Assembly (NCBI GenBank): GCA_028015205.1
Contig: CM051510.1
Coordinates: forward strand, 25,916,580-25,980,579
From: Mytilisepta virgata
Taxonomy: Eukaryota; Mollusca; Bivalvia; Mytilida; Mytilidae
DNA length: 64,000 bases
Reading direction: 5' to 3'
In this document: one piece after another, positions 1 to 12,401 of the stretch
Numbering within the stretch: the stretch's first letter is position 1
Layout: each line of letters opens with the position of its first letter
Made by a program: the position numbers and the translations under genes
The notes under the pieces: generated by a model
Told to the model about the DNA's origin: nothing
The model's input: the letters and a program-made list of their open reading frames with translations, nothing else
Database searches by the model: none

Positions 1-727
1 TACCATATGTATACAGTAGAATCTCGGTGGCTCGAACTCGGGTCGCTCCAACACCATGAATTTCTCGACCCATTACGAAAGTACTGTCATTTTTTCCATT
101 ATGTCTTTGTAAATTAACTCTCATTTTTTTAACACCGATTTCTTGAATTCTGGAACTAATTTTCTGGTCCGTACAACAGTAATATAATATAATTTACTCT
201 CAGAAACTTAGAGACTATTAAATTGGTGTATGTAACAAATTCAATGTATCAAAAAGTATGAAAAACCCAAGATCAGATCGTTGATTGACAAGAAGGTGAT
301 TAATTGTCAATTACCGGTCATTGATAATCCACTTGATGTTTATCTGTGATTTATTATTCTTATTATTTCCACATCAAGATTTGATGAGTGGATGTTTTTT
401 TAACGATTGGGTAGATAAAAGGATGTAAATATAATTTTATTGCTGGTTCGTAACTTAAAAATTTCCAGGACTTCGATGGCTCGAACAAATTTTACAGGCC
501 CCTTCAAGTTTGAAAATTGAGATCCTTTTTTTAGGAATTCACAATAATACTCTGATAAATTCTATTGGGAATCATACTTCCAAGTTGCAGGACTTTTACA
601 TAATCGGTAAAAACATAAAATTACATATCTGGTCAATATTCAGAAAATGTTTAAACTTAGTAAAATAACTCTTTGTACGTTATATCTTTTGATATATAAT
701 ATTGGTACTTCTTAAATGTATCCTAGG
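1..727. other. AT-rich flank, no gene seen
   Basis: No open frame of note, splice-bounded exon or recognisable repeat is visible here. It is presumably intron of the bZIP gene, because the exon at 1243 begins mid-codon and so needs an upstream exon outside the window. Confidence 0.5.
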
Positions 728-1080
728 CACCTGTGACGCATCACGGGAGCTCAACCAGTAGAGCTGCCTAGTGCATTCCCAGGGGAGACCATCTTGTTGG
801 GGGTTGTCAGGTCATAATACGGAAAACCTGACTGCGGACCATAGTGGATAACGTGTTTGGAGAATGCCACACTCTCTCCATGCTAAAGACCCCTTCTGTA
901 GTTTTCAGAAAAGATGATGGGCTGATGGCCCCCACAGAACACTAAATTAGTGGCAGTCAAAATTGGTTCCCCTTAGTGTCCTGTCCCACCCCTGTTTGAA
1001 TTGTTTCATATAATTGAATTGTTCACATCCTGAAGAAGCATGAAATATTTGCCACTGGACATTAAGCAACAATCAATCAA
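728..1080 (+). repeat. SINE-like interspersed repeat with CAAT-type tail
   Basis: GC-richer than its surroundings. It opens near CACGGGAGCTCAACC and ends in a conserved block (GCATGAAATATTTGCCACTG) followed by a simple tail of CAATCAATCAATC. I know this 3' block as a common bivalve short repeat; the exact family is not assigned. It sits in intron about 160 bases before the exon acceptor at 1242. Confidence 0.6.
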
Positions 1081-1242
1081 TCTTACATGTATTTACCATT
1101 TCATCAAACAGTTGCTCCTTCCAGTTATGTTTTGCCTTTTATCAATATTATTTTGAACCATTGAATGAACTATACCAGATAATATATACAGGAAAGTACA
1201 TTGTATGTTTAATACTATTTTATTTTCTTATTTAAATTACAG

Positions 1243-1464
1243 GCAGCCCAGATCGACCGAAAAACATGCACAATCCTGGGGTCACAGTACACCACAGGAG
1301 TAACATGGATTCTGAATCATCATCATCCTCATCATCACATCACGACATGTCAAATTATCTTGCCAAACCAGTTGCCATGAGACGATTGTCAGAAAAAAGC
1401 ATCGCCCATGCAAGGGCCTCTTTATCTAGTCAAGATGCAATGTTAGATAACATGTATAATCCAG
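1243..1464 (+). CDS. Internal upstream exon of PAR/CES-2-type bZIP gene
   Basis: Coding exon with an AG acceptor at 1241-1242 after a T-rich tract and a near-perfect donor (CCAG|GTGAGT) at 1465. Frame is set by continuity: the first two bases finish a split codon, 73 full codons follow, and one base (G) starts the next. The open frame runs through the acceptor (residues SPDRPKN before the first ATG at 1266), so it is probably an internal exon and not a start. It encodes a low-complexity Ser run (7 Ser), His-rich patches and the segment MRRLSEKSIAHARASLSS, with no folded domain recognised. Its phase matches the bZIP exon at 20823, where the split codon becomes GCT (Ala). Linkage to that exon is inferred from phase, strand and position; transcript data would be decisive. 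Confidence 0.65.
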
Positions 1465-2465
1465 GTGAGTAAAACTGGGAAAGACTTATTGACTCGGAGT
1501 CCATTTAAAGTGTCCTAGTGGGGTGAGCTAGCACATTAAAAATCTGACTAAGCATGTCGGTCTAGTATAAAGCAGGGTTCATATTTATATCACATCAACA
1601 TGTTCTTGTCCTGTTGTGCATGTATTAAATGCCACTAGATTTAAACAATCATCCTTCCAGTCATGAAACTGTGAATATCTGTTTCACATGGCTAGCTATC
1701 CCTGTTGAACATATATACGTGTAATAATTGATAAGGGATGAAAACATTGCTGACTTAAACTATAATACTGACATGCTGAAATGGATTTTGAGAAATGATA
1801 AATATAATTCATGCACTGTAAATATACATGTTTAAAAATCCTTTGCCTCTTTTGACAGGAAATGAATTCCATTCCTTCCTATCTACCTGGCAATTTTTGA
1901 AAAGCAATTGTCTGTGAACTGTAGAATATATTTCAGATTGCCATACATTGTAGCTACAAACATATTCTTTTGTCTTTTAGGATAATAAATATTATTTTCC
2001 TAATTATAAATAAATATATTCAAATTGAGGGGGAGTTTAAAAATGATTATATCAGTCTCTTGTATGGAACATTTATATAAAAGAGTGAGAACAGTAAATA
2101 GATTTATGTTTTATTTTGTACAAAATATCTTAGGAATGGGAGATAACCCTGAATAAAAATGAAATTTTTATGGAAGGGAGGTAACTGGGAATAAAATAAA
2201 GAGGTAAACATTCAGTTTTAGGGACAATTATGAATAATTCAGCATATGTTATTACCTTTATGAAATATTTGTATGAAATATTTAAAAAAAAACAATTAAA
2301 CTGCTGTGAAAAATAAAGAAATGTCATTTGTGTGGAATAAGTAAAGTAGGGCAGATTTCTTTGAGAAAAAAAAATGAACAGATATTTTTCTGCAGTGGTG
2401 ATGCAAGGGCATATTTAAACTGCTTTTAATAGGTCCATCCCTTAGTGTGTAAGTAATGCAATGTT
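1465..2465. other. Intron sequence, no feature recognised
   Basis: AT-rich intron following the donor at 1465. Scattered GGGAGATAAC/GGAGGTAAC words occur near 2139 and 2176, a motif that recurs all over this window. I see no exon or complete repeat. Confidence 0.5.
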
Positions 2466-3330
2466 GTTATTTTCCTTAACGACTGTCGCGTACCAAGAAT
2501 ATTGACCTTGACCGTTGACCTCAAGGTCAATAAGTCATTTTTGGGTGGCTGCCAATCGTGTCCGGCCTATTACTTTCTTGTCTTAAGACCTAGACCTTTT
2601 ATCTATTGTATGTGGATATTTCACCTCAAGACGATGTGTCATGTTTCAAAAGTGTTGACCTATGACCATGACCCTTGACTTTAGGGTGAACAAGTAGGTC
2701 ATTTTAGATCATCTTCGTGTCTGCCCTGTAACTTTTTTGTCTGAAGACCTAGGCCTTGGATTTTTGGTGCGTAGGTAGGTTATCTCAAAATGAAGTGTCG
2801 CGTACCAAGAATATTGACCTTGACTGTTGACCTCAAGGTCAATAAATAGGTCATTTTTTAAACTTTTTTGTCTTAAGACATAGGCCTTGGATCTTTGGTG
2901 TGTAGGTAGGTTACCTCGAGACGATGTTTCACATTCCAAGGAAATTAACCTTGACCCTTGACCTCAAGGTCAATAAATTGGTCATTTTTGTAACTTTTTT
3001 GCCTTAAGACCTAGGCCTTGGATATTTGTTGTGTATGTACAACAAAAATGTAGGTTTCCTCAAGATGATGTGTCACATATTAAGGATGTTGACCTTGAAC
3101 TTGGACCTCAAGGTCAATAAATTGCTAATCATGTCCAGCCTGTAACTTTTTCGTCTTAAAACCTAGGTCTTTGATGTGTGGGTAGTGTACCTCAAGATGA
3201 TGTGTCGTGTACTAAAGATGTTGACATCTGACCTTGACCCTTGACTTCTTTGTTGGAGAAAAGTTACTCAGTAAAAATTAAATAGAAGGAAAACCAGGTT
3301 TGCTGTCACTCAGACAGCTCTCTTGTCTTG
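2466..3330. repeat. Degenerate tandem repeat with TTGACCTCAAGGTCAA core
   Basis: About six diverged units of roughly 110-150 bases, each carrying a GTTGACCTTGACC...TTGACCTCAAGGTCAATAA block, then 'TAACTTTTTTGTCTTAAGACCTAGG' type text and 'TACCTCAAGATGATGTGTC'. Ends at CAGACAGCTCTCTTGTC, a 3' end I associate with molluscan repeats. The core contains TCAAGGTCA, the extended half-site bound by ERR/NR5A-type nuclear receptors; use in the mussel is unproven. Confidence 0.7.
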
Positions 3331-4403
3331 CATATTATTATAGATAAAGACAAACTGTAAATAGCAAAAACATTCAACAAAGCAAGATCTACAAATAAGT
3401 CAACATGACCAAAATCATTGATTGACCCCTTATAGGAGTTTTTGCCCTTTAAAGAGCATCAGGTGTGAACTTTCCTTTAAAGATCTCTGAAACAACTAGG
3501 CCAATTGGAACCAAACTTAGGTGGCCCCCTTCCCAAATTGTATCTGGCATCCCCGATTTCCAACTGACATGGCTGCTGTTACTAAAAATAGAAAAAAGGG
3601 GGGATGAATTTTAAAAATTTTCTTCTATGAAACTACAAGGCCAATTGTAACCAAAAATTCATTGAAAAATCTTCTGGTCTGAAACCACTTAACCAATTGG
3701 AACCAGACTTGGCAGCAATGGTCCTCTTTCAGAAATGTGTCCGATGACCTGGAATGTCAACCAAGATGGTCACCACAACCAAACTTAGTTTAACATAAGA
3801 ACCCTATGGGAAAATTCATTGAAAAATCTTCTTGTCTGAAACCACTTGACCAATTGGAACCAGACTTTGCAGCAATGGTCCTCAGGAGGTCCTCTTTCAG
3901 AAATGTGTCCGATTTCAAGGACTGTGAACCAAGATTACCGATACCGGTACAGCCGAACTTAGTTTAACATTGTACCCTATGGGAAATTCACTGAAAAATC
4001 TTTTCGTCTGAAACTACAGAGCCAATTTCATGGGTCTCTTTCAGAATTGTGTCCAATCACCTGGATTGTCAACTATGATGCCCACCACAGCCAAACTTAG
4101 TTTCATATAGGACCCTATGGGAAAATTCAGTTAAAATCTTCTTGTCTGAAACAAATTAGCCAGTTGGAACAAGACTTAGCAGTAATGGTCCTCAGATGGT
4201 CCTCTTTTAGAAATGTGTCCATAGACCTGGACTGTGAACCAACATGGCTGCCACAGCCGAACTTAGTTTAACATGGAACCTTATAGAAAAGCGAGCCAAA
4301 TTGTTTGAATTTTTGTTTTATTTTTTTATTGAATTTTTAGTCCTGCTCAAGGTGAAAAGTTAAATCCAGGTGAGGGATACAGGCTCTTGAGAGCCTCTAG
4401 TTT
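3331..4403 (+). repeat. 5'-truncated copy of the TTAGCTCACCTG repeat family
   Basis: Matches the 3' two thirds of the elements at 28329-30247 and 45780-47665: the shared AGATAAAGACAAACTGTAAA start, then several degenerate ~190-base units (CTTGACCAATTGGAACCAGA ... GGTCCTC ... AACTTAGTTTAACAT ... CCCTATGGGAAA), and the family 3' end GATACAGGCTCTTGAGAGCC followed by CTAGTTTT. No coding capacity. Confidence 0.75.
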
Positions 4404-4689
4404 TTTCACATTCATTTGTAAGTTTAAGTCTCCAGTTAAGAATTTTTTAAAACTTGAATAATTTTGATAAATCGTTTTCGTGAAGAGACATACAATATAC
4501 TAGTACATGTAAAATCATTGTAGTTTCAAAGGACGTAATGAATTGTCTAACTTAGGATTCAAAGGGACACAATGCATGTAGATTACAAAGCCTTTGGGCA
4601 AGAGGAGCTAATAAAAGGTGTGATTCATAATTCTGAGTTTTGCCCCTTAGATAAATGTAATTTTAATTATTCTGAACTGTATGTTATGG

Positions 4690-4920
4690 GTATGATTTTC
4701 AATTATGGGTGCCAACCATGCATTTCACAAGTTACTATTCCGGAGCACCTGAGTCTACCCCCGATTTTTTTGGTGGGGTCCATGTTGTTCATATGTTTTT
4801 AGTTTTTTATTGTAGTGCATGTATTGTTTTGGTCTTGTCTTCGTTGTTCTCCGGAGTTTGTCAGTTGTTACGATTTTTTCTCTCCTTCGAATATCACTTT
4901 GGTATTTCTTGACTTTACTT
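4690..4920 (+). repeat. Decayed LINE 3' end
   Basis: Resembles the 3' end of a bivalve non-LTR retrotransposon that I recognise from the order of blocks: GCACCTGAG, then a TTTTTTGGTGGGGTCCATGTT-like block, TTTTGGTCTTGTC, and a final TTTGGTATTTCTTGACTT. Two overlapping short frames here are by-products. No reverse transcriptase is left. Confidence 0.55.
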
Positions 4921-5103
4921 ACTTTAACAAGCATTCTGAGAGTATTGCTGAGCAATACATGAACAATGTTCCTTATCGACTTGAGCTGTGATAAAACAGA
5001 CCAAATTCTTCCTGAATATGTGAATTGCCAAATTGGTTGCAGTCATATGGACAGACTGATTTATAAAAATCCTTAAAATTATGTTTGCAACGGGTACACA
5101 ATA

Positions 5104-5745
5104 CATGTAATTACCTGAAACTCAAATTTGATCTAGATTTGTAGCTCATCATTATAAGCTCATATACCAAAAATAAGGTCACTTGGTAAAAGGGTTTGCA
5201 CAAAAAGGCCAGAAAACTAATATTTTGACAATAATTCATATTTCCAAGGGCAATAACACTCACTATAATAATGAGATCAGTATGAAAGTCAAACTTGATC
5301 TGTAGATCATCACTGTAAGCTCACATACCCAACATAAGATCAAATGGTAAAAGGTTTTGCAAAAAAAAGTCTGGAAACCTCATATTTTGACAATTCCTAT
5401 CTCTAAGGGCAATAACTCTCATAATAATCATCTGATGAGCGTATGCAAGTCAAACTTGATCTGTCATCACTGTAAGCTCACATACCAAAAATAAGATTTG
5501 ATAAAAGAGTTTGCTGAAAAAGTCCAGAAAAAGATTATTTTGATATTAATTCCTATTTCCAAGGGCAACTACTCTCACAATAATTTTCTGATCACTGTGA
5601 AACTCAAACTTGATCTGTAACTTATCATTATAAGCTCAAATATCAGTTGGTTAAACAGTTTCTGAAAAAAGTCTGGAAAACTGTAGTGGGACTGACAGAC
5701 GGACGGACACAGTGCAAATATTTAGTCCCCTTCAGCATTCCCAGT
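5104..5745 (+). repeat. Interspersed repeat with ~4 internal ~180-base units
   Basis: Four diverged copies of a unit containing CTCAAACTTGATCTGTA, TCATCACTGTAAGCTCA, CATACCAAAAATAAG and CCAAGGGCAATAACTCTCA. It ends with CTGACAGACGGACGGACA, a typical end of molluscan non-coding repeats. No open frame. Confidence 0.7.
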
Positions 5746-6072
5746 ATGATTAACATGATACATAGATGTACATATGGGTATGTAATGATTGATTTTGTGG
5801 CAGAAAAGGATATTTTTGTTTAATATATAATAAATCAATATTAAACTTCATTCATGTACAAAATTAACATGCACAATAGAGAATCTGTTATTTTGAGGAA
5901 AACTTTATTGATGCCTTAAAATTAAAAGTTATAAGAAATTTTCCTATTTTAAGTAAATTTTAATTTTAAATATGGATTCATAATTTCAAGGCACATTCCA
6001 TATTTCCAAGTCTACTCTTCAGACTCCAAAATTCAGAGTTACCTCCCATACAAGTATCTAATAATGATAATA

Positions 6073-6344
6073 TATGGCAAGCCGTCTTACTATTTATTCT
6101 AACTTCAAGATATCTCATATAGTTCATAAAATATCTTATATAGTTTATAAGATATCTGATATAATTTATACGATATCTCATAAAATTTTCTTTATAAAAT
6201 ATCTCATATAAGTTATAAGATATCTTATAAATTATATGAGATATTTTATAAACTATATGAGATATCTTATAAACTATATAAGTTATCTTATATATTATGT
6301 GAGATATCTTGAATTTAGAATAAATAGTAAAACGGCTTGCCATA
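6073..6344. mobile_element. MITE with ~45-base terminal inverted repeats and GATATC-rich core
   Basis: Left end TATGGCAAGCCGTCTTACTA is mirrored by the right end (..AAACGGCTTGCCATA); the match continues through TATTTATTCTAA and TTCAAGATATCTC with few mismatches. The interior is many inverted copies of AGATATCTCATATAGTTTAT, so the whole can fold on itself. Flanks ATAATA (6067-6072 and 6345-6350) may be the target duplication. A frame across it on the - strand (5978-6364) is a by-product of the ISHIIYKI-type repeats. Confidence 0.8.
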
Positions 6345-6350
6345 ATAATA

Positions 6351-7600
6351 CAACATTGCAACATTCCATTTCTTTAATATCACTGGATAAGACATCTGTG
6401 CCATGAAGGTATTACAAAGTTGTATACTTTAAAATTTTATCCAATATTCTACCATACACCAATTACAAAGTAATTGACAGTTGTAAATTATTCTTATTTG
6501 TCTCCCATACCTTACATAATGCATACAGACAATATATCTTTTATTAATTACAGTTATCTCCCTTATCTTAAATATTATGTATCTATAATACTAAATTTAC
6601 GAATTAGCCGAATAGGCGGCAAAACGCATGGTTCAAAATAAAACGATGTATGGTTCAGATTATAAAGGTTATTATCGGATTTGACAATCTGCATTTATAA
6701 ATTTAAACTGCAGTTTTGTTTATGTGCAAATGGAATTTGTATCCACTTATCCGATATGAATTCTCCCAACATATCCCTAAGAAGGTTCTCGAATGCATAC
6801 TTTTAACACGTTGATTTAAATAAACAAGTATGCACATATTTTAAATGTAATATTATTATTGTTTGAAATTACGGAAGAAGAATAAAACAAATTAAAAAAA
6901 TTCTCCTTCGAGTGGGATGTTTCCGCTTCATGTATTCAGGATTGTTTTTCTACAATAACGCAATTTCTCCTAACTGTAAAGGTTATGAACTTTGAAGATT
7001 ATGAAGAAGTAAGGTAAAGTTCAGAGAAATTCCTAACTTAGTTGTTTTTTGGATTGCTCGGATGTTTACCTTGCACAAAGTGATAATACCAACCATTACC
7101 TATTTTTACATTATTTGTCATGTGACCTATCTAAATATATCTCTACCATACAATTTCCTAGATAAAAATATTTTTAACAAATGGTAATCTTTAGCATTAA
7201 TGACGAAATTTATCTCGGACATCTTTATAAACGTGGACAGCACACGCAGCCACACACTAAAAATGCTTTTATCGTCTGATTATTGGATATATTTGTGAAA
7301 TTAATCCTCGCTTGCCCTGTCCATGACGACAATGAAACAATTGGAACAATTATTTTCCAAAAATATGCCCTACCTTACTCACGGCATCTTTTGAAAAATT
7401 CATTCGTCTCTAAGGAAATGTTTACATCTACAATTTAATTTTCATATCTATTCTGAAGGGAAAAGGTAATGCATTATGGAATGTGTATTTAATGAAAGCT
7501 TTTCATCAAGTTCCAGTTCAGAATTAATTGTAACAATAAAAATATTGACAATTTATGTGGTTGTGTTTTCATCATAGATTTTGACTTTGAGGGAACCTTA
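6351..7600. other. Intron sequence, no feature recognised
   Basis: AT-rich with short ATCTCCC-type words near 6500 and 6550. I see no exon, RNA gene or complete mobile element. Confidence 0.45.
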
Positions 7601-7970
7601 AGGTTCATTTTGGTAATTCTACGTGGCACACAGTCTACTTCATCAGTGGATACATCTTCGGTAGTAACGAACAGCCATATGACAATTGGGTCACGTTGAC
7701 CTAAATTTCACGCTTCATTGACTTTGGTTAAAGTTTGCATGACCATCCATTGCTGGAATACTACAGTATATATAGACATGAAACTATCAGTTGATACTAC
7801 CTACTTGACAGGAAAGTTTATAGGAAGCCTGCCACAACATCCATATTGAGTTCCATGAATGACATGGCCGTAATAACTTTTTAAAGTCAATATGGCCACC
7901 AAAAAAAAATGCTTATTTTCCCGCGCTCGCACGGGTTCAATGTCTAGTAATATATATGTTCTATATTCTT
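7601..7970 (+). repeat. Fragment of a dispersed repeat related to 11285-11590
   Basis: Shares ordered blocks with 11285-11590: AAGGTTCATTT, CTTCATCAGTGGAT, GGTAGTAACGAACAG-like, ACAATTGGGTCA and TTTCACGCTTCATTGACT. Diverged; the ends are unclear. Confidence 0.45.
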
Positions 7971-7976
7971 TATTTT

Positions 7977-9072
7977 TTAGCTCACCTGGACCAAAGGTCC
8001 ATGTGAGCTTTTACCATCACTTGGCGTTCGTCGTCGTCTGTCGTCGTCGTCGTCTGTTAACAATTTTTCAAACGTTAACTTGTCCGACACCATAAGTCCA
8101 ATTGCAACCAAACTTGGTACATTTGTTTAGTGGCATTATGTGTACAAAACTATTGTTCGGATTTTTGATTCGTAAAAAAACATGGCCGCCATGGCTAAAA
8201 ATAGAACATAGGGGTAAATTGCAGTTTTTTGCAAATAACTCAAAAACCATAACAGATATCAAAATTCTGGCATAGGGTAAAAGTGTTCAGCACCTCAAGA
8301 TCTACCTGCCCTGAAATTTTGAAGAAGATCCAACGACCCATGTAGGAATTATTGCCCTTTTTCTGCATTTTTTCCAAATTTTGCACTTATTAAGCTCAAT
8401 ATCTTGGATGCTATAAAGAAAATTTGAAAAATTTAAATTTCATATTGTTAGGCACACAAAGATCTACAAAATTTGTAACAGGATCGAAGTTGTAGGTTCA
8501 TTCCTTTTAGGAGTTATTCCCCTTAGATCATCAAAATTGACCATTTTTGCAGTCTTTATTCATTGTAATAAAATCGTTAACTCCTCTTACACCATAAGTT
8601 TAATTGCAACCAAACTTAGTGTAGTTGTTCCTTGGCATGAGTGCTACTAAACTATTGTTTGGATTTTTGATTTGTAAAAAAACATGGCTGCCATGGCTAA
8701 AAATAGAACATAGGGGTAAATTGCAGTTTTTTGCAAATAACTCAAAAATGGTGACAGATATCAAAATTCTGATGGGAAGCTAAAGTATTCAACACCTCAA
8801 GATCTACCTGCTTTGAAATTTTGAAGAAGATGTAACTACCCATGTAGGAGTTATTGCCCTTTTTCTTGATTTTTTTTGAAATTTGTACTTATTAAGTTGT
8901 TGTCAATAGAGAAAAGCTGTTGTTTGCTTAAACAATCAGCTCATTGAGCTCTACAAAAGTCTGAATTGGGTCGAAGTTGTCAGATGATCCATTATAGGGG
9001 TAATAGCTCATGAAAGACTCCCTTAAAGCTTAAGGACCAGGTGAGCGATTCAGGCTCCTGGGAGCCTCTTGT
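7977..9072 (+). repeat. Full-length TTAGCTCACCTG repeat element
   Basis: Begins with a hairpin (GCTCACCTGGACC, loop AAA, GGTCCATGTGAGC), followed by a GTCGTCGTCGTC run, GTTAAC and two ~540-base halves repeating 'CATGGC(C/T)GCCATGGCTAAAA' and 'TCAAGATCTACCTGC'. Ends in CAGGTGAGCGATTCAGGCTC and CTGGGAGCCTCTTGTT. GCTCACCTG at the start and CAGGTGAGC at the end form short terminal inverted repeats. Non-coding; a family I know to be abundant in bivalves, class unresolved. Confidence 0.8.
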
Positions 9073-9884
9073 TAACTGTTACAATGAATCTCCTTTATTT
9101 AAAATATTTCATACAAGTGTAGATCCTATTATTCAGCTGCCTCACAAATCATAACTATTTTCATTTCCAATGCACAGAGTTAACTCCCATACCATAGATA
9201 TTTCATGTTCAGACAGTTCTTTTATTTTTCAAAATTATCTCCCTTTCCGTAAATATTTTCATACAAGAGACATGTCTTTTTTTATTTAAAAAATAATTCC
9301 GTCAGAATACTAAAACATATTATTAATTAACTTAGATATATTGAAATTAATAACTAAAAACTGCCAATACAATAAAAGCACAGACTATGCCCATATGGCA
9401 CTCGTGCTATGGCAATATGGATGTATTCCAGAACTCTCTTGATTTATCCCATCCTGTCTGGGCTACTAAATTTAATTTTCAGCTAGGCCAACTAGCGATT
9501 AGGTGTTAAAAAGACTGAAAAAGTCTGAAGATGTTGTTTACAATTGGTCACTGATAACTTATTTGAGGGTTTGTATGTAACCAGTTGAAACTAATTAATT
9601 ATCGAGGAACCTGAGTAACTTAATACTGTTAGATTTCCTATCAACTTTTTATTTATCGTACATTGTAAGCTGTTTACATATGCTCATGCAATGAGATCCT
9701 GTTTGTTCATGTGGATGTACATTTTTGGGCTGAATTTTATTGAATTAGAATTGATTAACTTTCATCAGTATCAAATTGTAATGCTTCTATTCAACAAATT
9801 TATGGTTTTGGAATAAGTCTGGGCTACCAGTTTCTTCTCCGGGCTTTCTGAAACCTGCAATCATATTTATTATGATCCCTGTTT
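9073..9884. other. Intron sequence, no gene seen
   Basis: AT-rich. Isolated TTATCTCCC/GTTAACTCCC words occur near 9175 and 9233. No exon or complete mobile element recognised. Confidence 0.45.
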
Positions 9885-10545
9885 TAATTCAGTATAATAA
9901 AAATAACATTCATGCATGGGAGACAACTCAGAATTATAAAATCATACCTTAGGTTCATTATAATAAAAAAAAATATTTGTGCATGGGAGACAACTCAGAA
10001 TTATAAAATTGCACCTTATATTCAATTATTAAAAAAAAATATTCATGCATTGGAGATAACACAGAATTATAAAATCACACCTTAAGTTCATTATGATAAA
10101 AAAAAATATTCATGCATGGGAGATAACTTAGAATTATAAAATCACACCTTATATTCATTTATAAAAAAAAATATATTCATGCATGGGAGATAACTCAGAA
10201 TTATAAAATCATACCTTAGGTTCATTATAATAAAAAAAATATTTGTGCATGGGAGACAACTCAGAATTATAAAATTGCACCTTATATTCAATTATTAAAA
10301 AAAAATATTCATGCATTGGAGATAACAGAGAATTATAAAATCACACCTTAAGTTCATTATGATAAAAAAAATATTCATGCATGGGAGATATCTTAGAATT
10401 ATAAAATCACACCTTATATTCATTTATTAAAAAAAAATATTCATGCATGGGAGATAACTCAGAATTGTAAAATCATACCTTAGGTTCAGTATAATAAAAA
10501 AATTATTCATGCATGGAAAACAACTCAGAATTAATTATAAAAGCA
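9885..10545 (+). repeat. Tandem array of ~66-base units with GCATGGGAGATAACTC core
   Basis: About ten head-to-tail units: TTCATTATAATAAAAAA, ATATTCATGCATGGGAGATAAC (with G/A variants), TCAGAATTATAAAATCACACC. The first four units recur as a block 266 bases later (GCATGGGAGA with the GTGC variant at 9981 and 10247), so the array grew by copying four units at a time. More diverged units trail to about 10860. Non-coding. Confidence 0.85.
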
Positions 10546-10860
10546 GACCTTTAGTTCTGTCAAATATATAATAACATTCGTGTATTTGAGATTTTCATGA
10601 TTATAAAAATTACTTGTTTAATTCATTGTATTAAATTTACATCACTGCAGGGAGGCTCAGAATTACATTAATGAAACTTTGGTTCAGTAAAATAAAAATA
10701 ACTCAAGCATGGGAGACAACTCAGAGTTAAAAAAATATAAGTTTAATATACAAATGCATACTCGATATATACATTCAAGAAATATAACATACCTTTAGTC
10801 CATTTTTCAACCAAAAAAAAAAAGAGGAATCCATGGGAGATAACTTTGAGGTCAGTAAAA

Positions 10861-11284
10861 TATTTAGATCATATGGGTTAAAATGAAACCTAAACAGATC
10901 ATCAAAATTTTGCCTTTTTGATCAGTTTTCTTCATTTTCAAAAATTTTGCTGATTATGATATATAATTCCTGATGTTTTTAATGGCTTTTGAGAAAAAGA
11001 ATTTTCCACAGTCAACCTATGAAAAATCTAGAGAGACCTGTTCCTAATGAAGGTTAAAGCACAGAAAAGCAATGAAAAATCTGAAGAGACTTTTTCCAGA
11101 TTTTCAGAAGTAGTACACAAACTTTTTGATATATTTTGTTCACTTTTTTCCTGCCTCAGACTCCTTTAAACTAACAACCATATAATGCATGCACTATTTT
11201 GAAATAGACATCCGTAAAAAAGAGTTGAGCGAATGTGGATGGGGCATATAGAGCTACCCTTGTACATTCGAACTATATGGTTAA
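10861..11284. other. Intron sequence, no feature recognised
   Basis: AT-rich sequence with no exon signal, repeat boundary or open frame that I can support. Confidence 0.4.
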
Positions 11285-11590
11285 GTTTTGTGTTTAGGTT
11301 CATTTCTTTGGAACTAAGAAATAGTGTATCAATGAAACTTCATCAGCGGATGTGCCTTGGGTAATACTGAGCAGTCATTCAATAATTGGGTCATAATGAC
11401 ATTATGACCTACATTTTACGCTTGAGTGACTCTGGTTAAGTTGTGCATTAAGGTTCTTTTCTTTGGGACTAAGCATAGTGTACAATGTATAAATGAAACT
11501 TCGTCAGTGGATAGTACTGAGCATTCATTCATGATGACCTACATTTTAGGCGGGGCATCCGTGTCTTATAGACACAATTTCTAGTTTTAA
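11285..11590 (+). repeat. Dispersed repeat ending CTTATAGACACAATTTCTAG
   Basis: Two related sub-blocks (CTTCATCAGCGGATGTGCC / CTTCGTCAGTGGATAGTAC, each with TACTGAGCA(G/T)TCATTCA and ATGACCTACATTTTA) and a 3' end GGCGGGGCATCCGTGTCTTA followed by TAGACACAATTTCTAG. I recognise this 3' end from bivalve repeats. Non-coding. Confidence 0.6.
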
Positions 11591-12401
11591 TTGAGGTTTT
11601 ATCATCGTGAAAATTGTAACTGTTATCTTATTTTTTCATGTTACACACAAAATGGCAAACTTTCAACTTTCAGTCATTCGATGTGTGTACATGTACATGT
11701 AATACCAGTTTCAATAAAAAAAACAGAAAAAAACCCAAATTTACCAGTTTGATATTAAAAAAATACCGAGATATAATAAAATTTAATATTTATAAAAAAG
11801 CAATGTGTAATAATATTTTAAGATTATAAAATTTGATATTAAAATTCTTGTCAACTTACTCTGTTATTTTTTAGTATTAATGAACTAAAATACAGCTTTT
11901 TTGCCTTATTTCATGTGTGTTTAAAAAATATCTACCAATGCATTGTAAAATATGTAAAAATGCTAATACACATCTAACAGAAAAAACAATGTTGACAATT
12001 TATGTATTTGTCATAGATGCTTAATGACACAAATTAGTAACTACATGTAAGTAATATTGTCAAAAACATGTAGGAAAAATGCTTGAAGTCATTTAATCTT
12101 GGTAGAATTGTGTATTGGGTTGACAAGTGGGTAATTAATATACAGGTATTATGTGTATTGGGATGACGTGAATGATTATTTTATGTGGTCTATTTAAACA
12201 TCACCACAAGTATTTACTAACAGCCTACAGGGGACCTTTTCAGGGTGTGAGATTTTAGTTTTAAAATATGTAAAAATTTTGGAAAATACATTTTGCAAAT
12301 TTATTGTAACAATGAGCTTACATGTACATGTACCTCGTGATTTGAATTACATGAAATGTTGTTAACAGATATTCCGTAGAAATTACAATAGAAACATTTT
12401 T
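11591..12401. other. Intron sequence, no gene seen
   Basis: AT-rich; repeated ACATGTACATGT words near 11690 and 12320. The short open frame near 11638 is lysine/asparagine-rich and looks like chance. Confidence 0.4.

Noticed and set aside
5978..6364. 128-codon frame with ISHIIYKI repeats
   Set aside because: It is the inside of a palindromic MITE; the protein repeats mirror the GATATCTCATATA DNA repeats.
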